DNA of 64,000 bases from Glaciecola sp964446865 (GTDB lineage: Bacteria; Pseudomonadota; Gammaproteobacteria; Enterobacterales; Alteromonadaceae), in contig CAYURD010000003.1 in NCBI GenBank assembly GCA_964446865.1, positions 1 through 64,000 on the forward strand. Direction: 5' to 3'. The position numbers and the translations under genes were made by a program. This document shows, one piece after another, positions 15,942 to 25,300 of this stretch. A model generated the notes under the pieces. The model saw nothing but the letters and a program-made list of their open reading frames with translations. It had not been told where the DNA came from and did no database searches. Positions within the stretch are counted from its first letter, which is position 1. Each line of letters opens with the position of its first letter.

Positions 15942-17858
15942 TTACCAGCTATATTCTGCAGAGAGTAGTATCGTGCGCTCGTCTCCACTATACCCAAAGA
16001 CATCCTCAAAGCCTTTATCTAAGGCGTTTGATACACGCAATGTTGCCTTAATTTGCTCGGAGTGAATATAAGTGTAATTAGCGCTTAATAACCAATAAGG
16101 ATCTAAACCGACAATTTGTGAGGGCTGAGGAAACGGAGGAAAGAAGCGGTCTAACTTTGAGCCCGAGTAATCAGCTTGTAGGTACACCTGATGTTGCTCA
16201 GTTACACGATAAGTAAGGCTGGCTGAGCCATTATGTCTGGCTCGTCTAATTTCTATATCGTCGCCTTCTTTTGCGTCTAAATAGCTATATTGTGCTTGCC
16301 ATAGTATGTGACTAAATTCACCATTAAGGCTGATTTCTAGACCTTGTCGACTGCTCTCTTGCTCTGCATTTTGAGCGGTAAATTGGCCGCTTTCAGCGTC
16401 AAAGACAAAACCCAAAATTTCATTGTCGAGTCGTGCGTTAAACCAGCTAATATCTATGCCAACATTACTAAATTGCCCGCTAACACCCGCTTCAAAAGAG
16501 TCCTGTTCTTCGGGCTTTAAGTCATCATTACCTAAAAATGAGCCAGGGAAAAAGCCAAATCGTTCCGTAAAAGTGGGATTTTTTATCGCGGTACCATGAG
16601 ACACAAACACATGCCAATCGTTGTTGATGGCATAATTAAACCCCAATCGATAGCTGGCGGCGTCATCAAAACTGTCATTGATGTCGTAACGATAACTCAG
16701 TCGTGCACTAAATTGTTCGTTAAAGCCATATAAACCGTCACTCACTAATGAGTTAGCACGGGTAGACTGTGTTTGATTTGCTTGGCTTTGGGCAGAATCC
16801 CCGCGTTGTTCAAAGTTTTCTTCAGTGGTTTCAAGCCCAATGTTTAGCCAACGATTGTGACTAAAATCAAATCGATTATTCCATAATATGCGAATACTTT
16901 CGCCTTCGCTAGAACGCTCAAAGGCACTATTTCTAAAGTTATCACTCGCTTGTTTTGAATATTGGAATGACAATAATTGAGAATAGATCCCTTGCTTTTT
17001 GCCATTTTCAGACGGTGCAAAGTGCCAGTTAAGGCCAGCAGATATTTGATCGCCTTTTGCCTGTGCATCAGAATCGCCAACTAAGGAGGTGGCAAAGTTA
17101 AATGAGTCGCCATCGGCAGTATAGTTGACTATGCGAGTGACAAATTCGAGTGTATTAAACGCCGTGAATTCGTATCCAAGCTTCGCGTTTAACGAGGTAT
17201 TGCGATAGGCGTCTTCTTCATCACTTTCAGGAGCAGGGCGGCTCACATTCTGTCCGTCTGTACTAAAGGTTGAAGCACCAAGACTGTATGTCAATTTATC
17301 AACTAATCCTGCTATGTTAGCGCTTGCTTGATAGGTACCTTTGTTGCCAAGACCTATTGATGCCCTGCCATTTTGCCCTTCACCCGAGGCACTCTTGGTT
17401 GTAATGCTAATTACGCCTGCAATCGCGTTTGAACCCCAAATGGCTGATTGCGGCCCACGCAGTACTTCGATTTTCTCTATATTGCTCAGTAGTATGTGCG
17501 AGAAGTCAGTCAAGCTACCTTGGCCTACATCATTAATAGCCACACCATCAACAATAACCATTATGTGATTGCTCTCGGTGCCTCTAAAACGTAACTCTTG
17601 TAAGCTGCCGAAGGGGCCTGTTTGGCCAAGATTTACGCCTGCGACGGTGCGTAATAAATCAGCCATGTTAATTGCGCCCGATGCATCAATTTGCGCTTGG
17701 TCAATGACCGTGACTGAACCTGCGACTTGCGCCGTTGGAATAGGGCTGCGAGAGCCGGTAATTGTAATGGTTTCGGTATCGCTTGAGGTTTGTGCGTATG
17801 CGATAGATGATAAATTAGCAAGCACGCTGCTTGCCAATATCAAAGGTATTGTCTTCAT
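15942..17858 (-). CDS. btuB: TonB-dependent outer-membrane receptor, BtuB-type (vitamin B12)
   Basis: The product is a 638-residue receptor with a signal peptide (MKTIPLILASSVLANLSSIAYAQ), a TonB-box-like TETITITGSR, a plug domain (INMADLLRTVAGVNL, FRGTESNHIMVIVDGVAINDV, IEKIEVLRGPQSAIWGSNAIAGVI) and a 22-strand barrel ending in an aromatic residue. The ATG at 17858 is preceded by AAGGAC, so it is preferred over the upstream in-frame ATG at 17921. The cobalamin riboswitch immediately upstream identifies cobalamin or a corrinoid as the likely ligand. No btuF, btuC or btuD follows; SrkA and CcoG are the nearest minus-strand genes upstream. Confidence 0.9.
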   Translation of the reverse strand: MKTIPLILASSVLANLSSIAYAQTSSDTETITITGSRSPIPTAQVAGSVTVIDQAQIDASGAINMADLLRTVAGVNLGQTGPFGSLQELRFRGTESNHIMVIVDGVAINDVGQGSLTDFSHILLSNIEKIEVLRGPQSAIWGSNAIAGVISITTKSASGEGQNGRASIGLGNKGTYQASANIAGLVDKLTYSLGASTFSTDGQNVSRPAPESDEEDAYRNTSLNAKLGYEFTAFNTLEFVTRIVNYTADGDSFNFATSLVGDSDAQAKGDQISAGLNWHFAPSENGKKQGIYSQLLSFQYSKQASDNFRNSAFERSSEGESIRILWNNRFDFSHNRWLNIGLETTEENFEQRGDSAQSQANQTQSTRANSLVSDGLYGFNEQFSARLSYRYDINDSFDDAASYRLGFNYAINNDWHVFVSHGTAIKNPTFTERFGFFPGSFLGNDDLKPEEQDSFEAGVSGQFSNVGIDISWFNARLDNEILGFVFDAESGQFTAQNAEQESSRQGLEISLNGEFSHILWQAQYSYLDAKEGDDIEIRRARHNGSASLTYRVTEQHQVYLQADYSGSKLDRFFPPFPQPSQIVGLDPYWLLSANYTYIHSEQIKATLRVSNALDKGFEDVFGYSGDERTILLSAEYSW

Positions 17859-17944
17859 GAAAGTCCTTTTGTGCGCTCCACCCGAGCGCAACGATTTTAG
17901 TATATTGAGTGTATTCAACACGATTTACGCGTCAAAATGTATAA

Positions 17945-18195
17945 GATGGGCCGGTATCCGGGCTTTCAATATCTTTGCTATGCCTTCCCACAAACATGGT
18001 GTTTGCAGTGGCTGACGCATTGTTCTGCTACAAATAGTTAATAAGCCTATTTGCGATAGAAAAATGTAAAAGCAAAGTTCAAGTTGACAAACTTGGATTG
18101 ATTACCGTTGCGGGGGCAGCACAGGTGTTTCACCTGTTTCCCGTTTAACTGCTTAGCACGCTAAATTGTAAAGTAGCGTGTAAACAGCACCTTTC
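17945..18195 (-). promoter_or_regulatory. Cobalamin riboswitch
   Basis: Reading the minus strand towards btuB gives AACGGGAAACAGGTG, a hairpin, then GCTGCCCCCGCAACGGTAA, a variable stem, GCGTCAGCCACTGCAAACACC, GTGGGAAGGC and finally AGCCCGGATACCGGCC. These are the ordered conserved blocks of the adenosylcobalamin/cobalamin riboswitch, including the CCCCGCAACGG box and the GCCACTG core. It lies between the start of the btuB-like gene and the 3' end of srkA. Family knowledge: cobalamin binding lowers expression of the downstream transporter. Confidence 0.93.
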
Positions 18196-18292
18196 TTAAC
18201 GCGTATCATAACGGGTTTTGAAACAAACTAAAGCGAAGCATGGAATTTTTTTAATATGACTTATGCCATTGCGGCACTAAATCAAATAATGA

Positions 18293-19279
18293 TTAAAACC
18301 TAGGCAACTTAATGCTTGGTTGCTGTAGTGCCGAGAACTGCTCTTTTAAAGCCAGAATCTGATTTTCCCAATATTTGTCTTCACCAAACCAAGGGAATGC
18401 CCGAGGAAACGCTGGATCTTGCCAGCGCTTAGATAACCAAGCCATATAGTGAACCATTCTCATCGCTCTTAGTGGCTCAATTAGTTCCAGTTCAAGAGCG
18501 TTAAATTCGCTAAATTCTTCGTAAGCTTCAATGAGGGTGTCGAGCTGAAGCTGCTGAGTGTTGTTATCGCCCGAGAGCATCATCCATAAATCTTGTATAG
18601 CAGGTCCAGAACGACAATCGTCAAGATCAACAAATGTAGGGCCGTCACGCCACAATATGTTTCCTGGGTGGCAATCGCCATGTAATCGGATATGAGTGAC
18701 TTTGTTTGCAAATTGCTGATATTTTTGTTCGGCTAAAAAGCGAACTTGGTCAAAAATCGTAAAAAATGGTAAATGAAGATGTTGAGGTACCAATTGACTA
18801 TTTTGCAGTTCGTCGGCCGGATCATACAAATATTCTTTTATATTGATACTTAAGCGGTGGGTGAACGCTTGTTTAGCTGAACTCGCATGAATTCGGCCAA
18901 TGAGCCTTCCCATCCATTCTAATTGGTCTAGGTTATCAACTTCAAATTCGCGACCGCCCACTGATGGGAATAGGGCAAAGCGATAGCCTTGATATTCATG
19001 CAAGCTTTTATTGGCAAACTTTACGGGGGCGACAATTGGAAGCTCATGTGATTGCAGCTCAAAAGCAAAGTCGTGTTCTTCTATGATTTGAGCATCAGAC
19101 CATCGCAGTGGGCGATAAAACTTAGCCACCATACGACCATGCTCTTCGGTCATAAATTGATAAACACGGTTTTCGTAGCTGTTAAGCGCTAGCAAGCCGG
19201 ATGTCACATAAATACCAAGACTTTCAATCGCGTCGAGTATTAAATCTGGCCCTAGATTTTCAAAACTAAAATCAGACAC
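18293..19279 (-). CDS. srkA: Stress response kinase A (YihE-type Ser/Thr kinase)
   Basis: The 328-residue product aligns throughout with E. coli SrkA/YihE: LGPDLILDAIESLGIYVTSG, LNSYENRVYQF, VVKFYRP-type Lys strand (MVAKFYRPLRWSDAQIIEEH), FALFPSVGGREFE, the catalytic LHGDCHPGNILWRDGPTFVDLDDC and LWMMLSGDN. It has an APH-like kinase fold and counters programmed death under stress in E. coli. A GTG at 19279 fits the family N-terminus; the upstream ATG at 19327 would overlap ccoG by 56 bases. With GTG the two genes overlap by 8 bases and are probably cotranscribed. Confidence 0.92.
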   Translation of the reverse strand: MSDFSFENLGPDLILDAIESLGIYVTSGLLALNSYENRVYQFMTEEHGRMVAKFYRPLRWSDAQIIEEHDFAFELQSHELPIVAPVKFANKSLHEYQGYRFALFPSVGGREFEVDNLDQLEWMGRLIGRIHASSAKQAFTHRLSINIKEYLYDPADELQNSQLVPQHLHLPFFTIFDQVRFLAEQKYQQFANKVTHIRLHGDCHPGNILWRDGPTFVDLDDCRSGPAIQDLWMMLSGDNNTQQLQLDTLIEAYEEFSEFNALELELIEPLRAMRMVHYMAWLSKRWQDPAFPRAFPWFGEDKYWENQILALKEQFSALQQPSIKLPRF

Positions 19280-20708
19280 CGGTGAATATAAATGTACTGG
19301 GCTCTTCAACCTCGACAATTTCGCCATTGAGCATTGTACTGACCTTAAAGTAGATGGTTTCGCTGCCGACTTCTAAATTATCTGGACTAATGGCAACGCT
19401 AATTGGGTTAGTATACACGCCGCCGCCTTCAACGACTACTTCAGTACTGCCAATAATCGTCGCGCCATCTATGCCAAATACGCTTATGGTATAAGTTTGC
19501 TTGATTTGACTCTTATTTAAGACTTTTAATGTGTATACATTTTCGATTAAGCCTTCGTTAGTTTCGCGACTTAAGGTATTGCGGTCACGAATGATATCTA
19601 GTTCTATCGAAGAACGTGACGCGATATCATAAATAAGCAATCCACACATAATGGTCAGTACAACAGCATATCCAATTAGTTTAGGCCTGACTATTTTAGT
19701 CACGCCACCGGCTAATTGATGCTCGGACGTAAAACTGATTAAGCCTTTGTCGTAGCCCATTTTTTCCATCACGCCATTACAAGCGTCAACGCATGCACCG
19801 CAATTTATACACTCGTACTGAAGACCGTTTCGAATATCAATACCAGTGGGGCATACTTGCACACACAAGTTGCAATCTACGCAGTCACCTAGACCTTTCT
19901 CAGCTAAGTCCTGTTGGGGAATTTTGCGTGAACGTGGCCCGCGTTTTTCGCCGCGCTCAGCGTTGTAAGCAACAGTAAACGTGTCTTTATCAAACATAGC
20001 TGACTGAAAACGCGCATAAGGACACATGTGAGTACACATGACTTCACGCATGTAGCCAGCGTTACCGTAGGTGCACACCGTAAAAAATATGACCCAAAAT
20101 CCAGCCCAAAAACCGACATCAAAGGTAAAAAAGCCGATAAATAATTCATCAATAGGCACAAAATAACCGACAAAGGTCAAGGATGTTAATAAGGCAACCG
20201 CTACCCACGCGGTATGTTTGGCGGTTTTGCGCATAAATTTATCAGCGTCCATTTTACGCTGGTCGAGTTTGATTCGTTTGTTACGAGCGCCTTCAAATTT
20301 GTCTTCAAACCAAATATAGATATATGTCCAAGTCGTTTGTGGACACATAAATCCGCACCATACACGACCGGCAAAAGTGGTAATAAAAAATAGGGCAAAG
20401 GCAGACACAATTAAAATGTAGGCGACTATTGTTAAATCTTGAGGCCAAAGTGTCATGGCAAAAATATTGAAACGTTGGGCGGCTAAGTCAAAAAGGATGG
20501 CTTGCTGACCTTCGTATTGTATCCAAGGTGCGATAGCAAACATGCCTAAAAATATAAACCCAAATAAACGCCGAAAGCTCTCAAATGCGCCTTTTACTTT
20601 GCGCACATAAATACGATTGCGCGCCGAATAACTGGGTTTAGTTATCTCCACCTTCGATTTCTCGATTTTGATGGGCGTCACATCTTTTATGCGTATTTTT
20701 TCGGTCAT
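19272..20708 (-). CDS. ccoG: Cytochrome c oxidase accessory protein CcoG (FixG/RdxA)
   Basis: The 478-residue membrane protein has CcoG features: several helices, GRVWCGFMCPQTTWTYIYIWFE, and a two-cluster ferredoxin domain CVDCNLCVQVCPTGIDIRNG ... CINCGACVDACN. The Ig-like C-terminal FixG domain begins near residue 370 and ends in FIFTGV. It acts in copper handling for assembly of cbb3-type oxidase. The ATG at 20708 has GAGG nine bases upstream; the earlier ATG at 20723 lacks one. No cco structural genes lie here; srkA follows with overlap. Confidence 0.93.
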   Translation of the reverse strand: MTEKIRIKDVTPIKIEKSKVEITKPSYSARNRIYVRKVKGAFESFRRLFGFIFLGMFAIAPWIQYEGQQAILFDLAAQRFNIFAMTLWPQDLTIVAYILIVSAFALFFITTFAGRVWCGFMCPQTTWTYIYIWFEDKFEGARNKRIKLDQRKMDADKFMRKTAKHTAWVAVALLTSLTFVGYFVPIDELFIGFFTFDVGFWAGFWVIFFTVCTYGNAGYMREVMCTHMCPYARFQSAMFDKDTFTVAYNAERGEKRGPRSRKIPQQDLAEKGLGDCVDCNLCVQVCPTGIDIRNGLQYECINCGACVDACNGVMEKMGYDKGLISFTSEHQLAGGVTKIVRPKLIGYAVVLTIMCGLLIYDIASRSSIELDIIRDRNTLSRETNEGLIENVYTLKVLNKSQIKQTYTISVFGIDGATIIGSTEVVVEGGGVYTNPISVAISPDNLEVGSETIYFKVSTMLNGEIVEVEEPSTFIFTGV

Positions 20709-21014
20709 CAGACACTGCCTCACAAACTGCCAATAACGCGGACAATATTATCCAGCGAGAGCAGTATATCAAAGCTCGCGCCTTAAAAGTTAATCAAGAT
20801 CAATAAATTGTTTCTTCTTGTTGCTTGAGTTTTACATTGCTTATTTCGCTATTTTTTTACAAGTATTGACGTTTTCTGAGCTGGTTACGTCTTTTGTTGT
20901 TGGAAAATAATGGCATGAGTTGTCGTGCGTAATATCTATGTATACTAATGAATCTTTCTATTTAGCCGTAAACCCTTATACTATAAGTGTAAATTCAATT
21001 GTTAAAGCGGATGC

Positions 21015-21377
21015 ATGCGTAAAATCATAATCATAGGAATTCAGGTGATATTGTTGATCTTATTTTTAAGGTCTTCATTTGCACAGCACTTTTTTGGTGG
21101 TGTAGCTGACCAGCTTGTGAATTGGTATGAGTCACTAGTTGAAGTGCCTGAACGCAGCAAAATTATTAAATTACGCGATCGATTTATGCGCAATAACATG
21201 TCTTTACAACCCCACCAAGTCGATTATGTGATTGAAATTACCGACAGTGCTGAAAAAGTCACTCGATTTCACTATTTATATTGCGTAAAAGAAGATGTAA
21301 ATCCTTATATTTATGGCGCTAATTTGAAAAAGTTATGCAGCGACATAAAAAGTTCTGAACTATTGACCAGTAATTAA
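21015..21377 (+). CDS. Small exported protein, unknown function
   Basis: The 120-residue product starts with a strongly hydrophobic segment (IIIIGIQVILLILFL) ending in SSFAQ, either a signal peptide or an anchor. The rest is basic and amphipathic (PERSKIIKLRDRFMRNNMSLQPHQVDYVIEIT), with two cysteines near the end (YLYCVKED and KLCSD) that could form a disulfide. GCGGA precedes the ATG. I do not recognise a family. It sits alone between divergent ccoG and the DUF3016 gene. Confidence 0.6.
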   Translation: MRKIIIIGIQVILLILFLRSSFAQHFFGGVADQLVNWYESLVEVPERSKIIKLRDRFMRNNMSLQPHQVDYVIEITDSAEKVTRFHYLYCVKEDVNPYIYGANLKKLCSDIKSSELLTSN

Positions 21378-21392
21378 GCCATATAAGTATAG

Positions 21393-21408
21393 ATAGGAGC
21401 TTGCTCCT
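21393..21408. repeat. Short REP-like hairpin
   Basis: TAGGAGC TT GCTCCTA is a perfect inverted repeat 15 bases past the small exported gene. The GTAGGAGC..GCTCCTAC style is shared by short interspersed repeats of gammaproteobacteria. There is no T-run. Confidence 0.4.
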
Positions 21409-21597
21409 ACGTGCAAACAGCGTTAAATTAAACAAACTGTAGGCAATGTGACCGGGATGGTCGGGTGTCGTCAGTTTTTGACAGCGTAGCTGTTAACAAA
21501 AAAGCCCTGAGTTTTAAATCGTGACTTGTCACCAAATTTACTAATACTAATTTGGATTAAGGGCAGCGGTGTCGCTTTACTACAAAGAGGAATAAAC

Positions 21598-22197
21598 ATG
21601 CCAAAGACATTATTAGCAAACAATCGTGGACAAAAACCAATGACAAGTACTCTTGGCGTTGTAGCGCTCACATTGAGTTTACTTATTAGCACAAACTTAC
21701 ATGCTGAAGATAAGAAATTAGATGTATATGTAAGTGACAATGAACTAGATCGCATATCGGTAGCTTGGGTTGCCCCCAAGAAATTTACCGATGTAAAAGA
21801 AGCAAACTTTTCATCAAGTAAATTTAGAAAACATGTCTTTAATCATCTAGAAAAACATCTCGATAAACTCGCGCAAGACTTGCCTGAAGGGCAAAAAATG
21901 AGTTTTGAAATGACCAACTTAGACTTAGCTGGCCGTGTCGAGCCGGGTCGCATGCTAGGTTTAGGCATTGGCATGGATGATGTAAGAGTGATGCGAGATA
22001 TTGATATCCCAAGGATTAAGTTTACCTACACGGTAACTGACGCCAACGGACAGGTGATTAAAACCGAAGATGTAAACCTCAAAGATATGGGATATTTGGA
22101 TTCGAGTAATCATATTCGTCGCGATAGACCTTTCTTTTACGAAAAAGATATGCTCAGTAAATGGTTTAAAAAAGAAGTATTGAACGCTAACTCCTAA
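21598..22197 (+). CDS. Exported DUF3016 family protein
   Basis: The 199-residue protein has an extended signal peptide (hydrophobic core LGVVALTLSLLISTNLHA-E). The mature part follows the DUF3016 pattern: V.W..PKKFTDV, HLEKHLDKLAQDLPEGQKM, MTNLDLAGRVEPG, DIPRIKFTYTVTDANGQVI and DMGYLDSS, ending in WFKKE. Function of the family is unknown; the fold is expected to be periplasmic. The ATG at 21598 follows AAAGAGGAA; an earlier in-frame ATG at 21526 is rejected because it removes the signal peptide from the N-terminus. A terminator follows. Confidence 0.82.
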   Translation: MPKTLLANNRGQKPMTSTLGVVALTLSLLISTNLHAEDKKLDVYVSDNELDRISVAWVAPKKFTDVKEANFSSSKFRKHVFNHLEKHLDKLAQDLPEGQKMSFEMTNLDLAGRVEPGRMLGLGIGMDDVRVMRDIDIPRIKFTYTVTDANGQVIKTEDVNLKDMGYLDSSNHIRRDRPFFYEKDMLSKWFKKEVLNANS

Positions 22198-22221
22198 TTT
22201 TTAAATTTTATTTTACTGGTT

Positions 22222-22258
22222 AAAGCTGTTACAAAACGCTGTTTTGAAACAGCTTTTT
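22222..22258 (+). terminator. Intrinsic terminator after the DUF3016 gene
   Basis: AAAGCTGTT (22222-22230) pairs with AACAGCTTT (22248-22256). Inside it, CAAAAC and GTTTTG form a second stem. A T-run follows. Confidence 0.8.
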
Positions 22259-22339
22259 TTATACTCAATTAAAATCGTCCCGATTATTTCAATAAAAGCC
22301 CTAGACCGTCAAAAAATTGTCACATACTATTAATAAAAC

Positions 22340-22364
22340 ACCTGTACCTTGGTACAGGTTTTTT
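22340..22364 (+). terminator. Second hairpin plus T-run just upstream of the nuclease gene
   Basis: ACCTGTACC (22340-22348) TT GGTACAGGT (22351-22359) is perfect and runs into five Ts, ending 31 bases before the nuclease ATG. It could be a terminator or an attenuator. A TATAAT at 22373-22378, with TTGGTA at 22349-22354 inside the hairpin, could form a promoter overlapping it. Confidence 0.6.
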
Positions 22365-22395
22365 AGTGTAATTATAATAACTATATGGACAAACC

Positions 22396-25300
22396 ATGAA
22401 AAATATCACGCTATCTTCTGTCGCTTTGGCGGTGAGCTTATCAGCTCCTGCTAGTGCAGATGTGTTCATTTCAGAATACATAGAAGGCTCGAGTAATAAT
22501 AAAGCAATAGAATTGTATAATGCAGGCTCATCTGCCACCACGCTTGATGGCTACACGCTATTTGTATACAACAATGGCGGCGCCGACGCTAATCGCACCA
22601 TTAACTTAAGCGGTCAATTGGCGGCTGGTGGGACATTTGTGATTGGTCAATCAAACGCTGGTGCAGAAATAACGAGTGTTTCGCAGCTTACTACTTCACT
22701 GAACTTCAACGGTGATGACACCATTATTTTGCGCGATAGCGCGGGTAATAATGTAGATGTGTTTGGCCAATATTTATTTGACCCAGGTTCACAGTGGTCT
22801 GAAAATGGTGTAACAACACAAAATAGTACCCTTCGCAGAGCGCCCGGGATTGTTGTTGGCGATACAAATGAAACTGACGCTTTTGACCCATCAAGCGAGT
22901 GGCTAGCTTTCGCGAATGACACCTTTGATGGACTAGGTCAACACAGCGTTGATGGCTCGCCACCTGTTGATCCGCCAATTGACCCACCCATTGATCCGCC
23001 GGTTGATCCACCAGTCGATCCGCCCGTTGAACCAGCCCCAGGCGACTTAATTGACCCATGTGTTAATTGCCCTGACTTAATGCCTGTCGCTGATCCTACT
23101 ATGTTTGAAGAAGCGTCTTTTTATGCGAGTGTAAGCGACGCGATTGCGCTACTGCCAATTGAACCAAACGCCGCAGAACTCGCTTCACTTAAAGGTTTAA
23201 TTAACGATACTGCGCAAGCCAATCAAGTAAACCTTACTTATTCGCAAGTGTGGAGTGCATTGACGGCGACCGACGAAGATCCTAACAACACTGACAATGT
23301 TATTTTATGGTATTCAGGTCGTTCAATTAGCAAGCGTAGCAACGGCACAGGCAATGCGTCTAATAACCCAGACAACTGGAACAGAGAGCACAGCTGGCCT
23401 AGTAGTAAAGGGTTTAGCGATCGTAGCCAAGACGCTTACACTGATATACACCACTTACGCCCAGCCGATATTTCGGTGAATTCTGATCGAGGTAATAAAG
23501 ATTTTGACCTTGGCGGAAGCGAAATAAGTGACGCGCCAAATAACTTTACTGATAGTGACTCGTTTGAACCGCGTGACGACATTAAAGGTGATGTGGCCCG
23601 TATGATGTTTTATATGGACACACGTTACGAGGGCGAACCAGGCGAAGATACGCCTGATATCGTGTTAGTTGACCGATTAACATCTAGTGCTGAAGACGCT
23701 TTAGGTAAGCTTTGTGTGTTAATTGATTGGCATAACAATGACCCCGTTGACAATACAGAGCGTGATCGTCACGATAAAATTTATCAGTACCAAGGTAATC
23801 GAAACCCGTATATAGACAACCCGCAGTGGGTAGATATTATTTATCCTGAAGCGACTTGCGATCAGGTGGTTGACCCGGTTGATCCAATAGACCCGCCTAT
23901 TGATCCTCCAATCGATCCGCCGATTGACCCGCCAGTAGATCCTGTTGATCCACCAGTAGGTGAAATTGCACCGATGTTTATTACTGCAGTGTTTGACGGT
24001 ACCTTAACTGGCGGAACACCTAAAGGCGTTGAGCTTTTTGTGACGCAAGATATTAATGATTTGAGTATTTGTGGCTTAGGCAGTGCAAATAATGGCGGCG
24101 GTAGTGACGGGCAAGAGTTTACCTTCCCAGCACAAGCAGCCAGCGCCGGTGACTTTATTTATGTTGCCTCAGAAGCGCCTAACTTTAACGTCTACTTTGG
24201 CCGCGACCCAGATTTTACTAGCGGTGCAATGGGCATTAACGGCGATGATGCAGTTGAGCTCTTTTGTAATAGCGTAGTGGTTGATTTGTACGGCGACATT
24301 AATAGCAATAGCTCGGGTGATGTATGGAACTATCGTGACGGCTTTGCGAAACGCGTAAACAATACTGCCGCCAGCGATACATTTAATCCTGATGATTGGG
24401 TATTTTCGGGACGCGATGCCCTAGATGGTCAAGGTGACGGTAGCGCAATTGCTATAGGCAGCTTTGAATTTGCCCTCAACGATGTATTTTTTAGTGAATA
24501 TGTTGAAGGCAGTGGCTTTAACAAAGCATTAGAGATTGTTAACTTAACTGGCAGAGCCATTGATTTAAGCGACTATGTCATTGAGGGTTACCAAAACGGA
24601 AATGATTTTGCCCAATATACAATTACACTTGAAGGCGTGTTGGCCGACCAAAGTGTATTTGTGTTGGCGACCACAGATGCGGCCGCTCAGGTTGCTGCAT
24701 TTGATGGTGTGCTGCAAGTGTCAGATGGCATTCAATTTAACGGTGACGATGCGGTTGTATTGAGCAATAGCAATGGCATTGTGGATGTGATTGGCCAAGT
24801 GGGTGTTGATCCAGGTAGCCAATGGGGTTCAGGCTTAGTCAGTACGCGTGATAATACTATTCGCCGTAAGCTGGCTATAACATCTGGTGATACTGATCCA
24901 AGTGATGCTTTTGACCCATTAGTAGAATGGGACGGCTTTGCCAATAACTCATTAGAAGATCTCGGATTATATGCTGGTTTTGATAATGGTAATGAGCTTG
25001 TACTCGGCCAATGTGCAGACCCAGCGACTCTAATGAGTGAAGTACAAGGTGAAGGCGAAGTAACGCCTCTAAGCGGCGAAATCGTGGTAGTTGAAGGTGT
25101 AGTTACTTTAGCTGCTGACGGTCTATCAGGCTTCTTTATTCAAGAAGAGCTTAGCGACCAAGATAACAATCCTAATACCTCTGAAGCTTTATTCGTATTT
25201 GCTGGCGGGCTTGATTTCTTCCCTTCTGCGGGCGACGTAGTGCGCGTGATTGGTGAAGCGAGAGAGTTTAACGGTAAAACACAAATTAGTGCGCAAGACG

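Noticed and set aside
15772..16065. Small plus-strand gene with YGIGYALG repeats
   Set aside because: It has no ribosome binding site, runs antisense into the btuB-like gene, and the repeats are open in other frames too; kept as a repeat only.
17858..17921. Earlier start of the BtuB-type receptor
   Set aside because: The upstream ATG adds 21 residues before a good signal peptide, whereas the ATG at 17858 has AAGGAC in the right place.
21421..21597. Structured leader or riboswitch upstream of the DUF3016 gene
   Set aside because: The region has GC-rich patches and an AGCCCT/AGGGC-like pairing, but I could not match it to any known RNA class or find a consistent fold.
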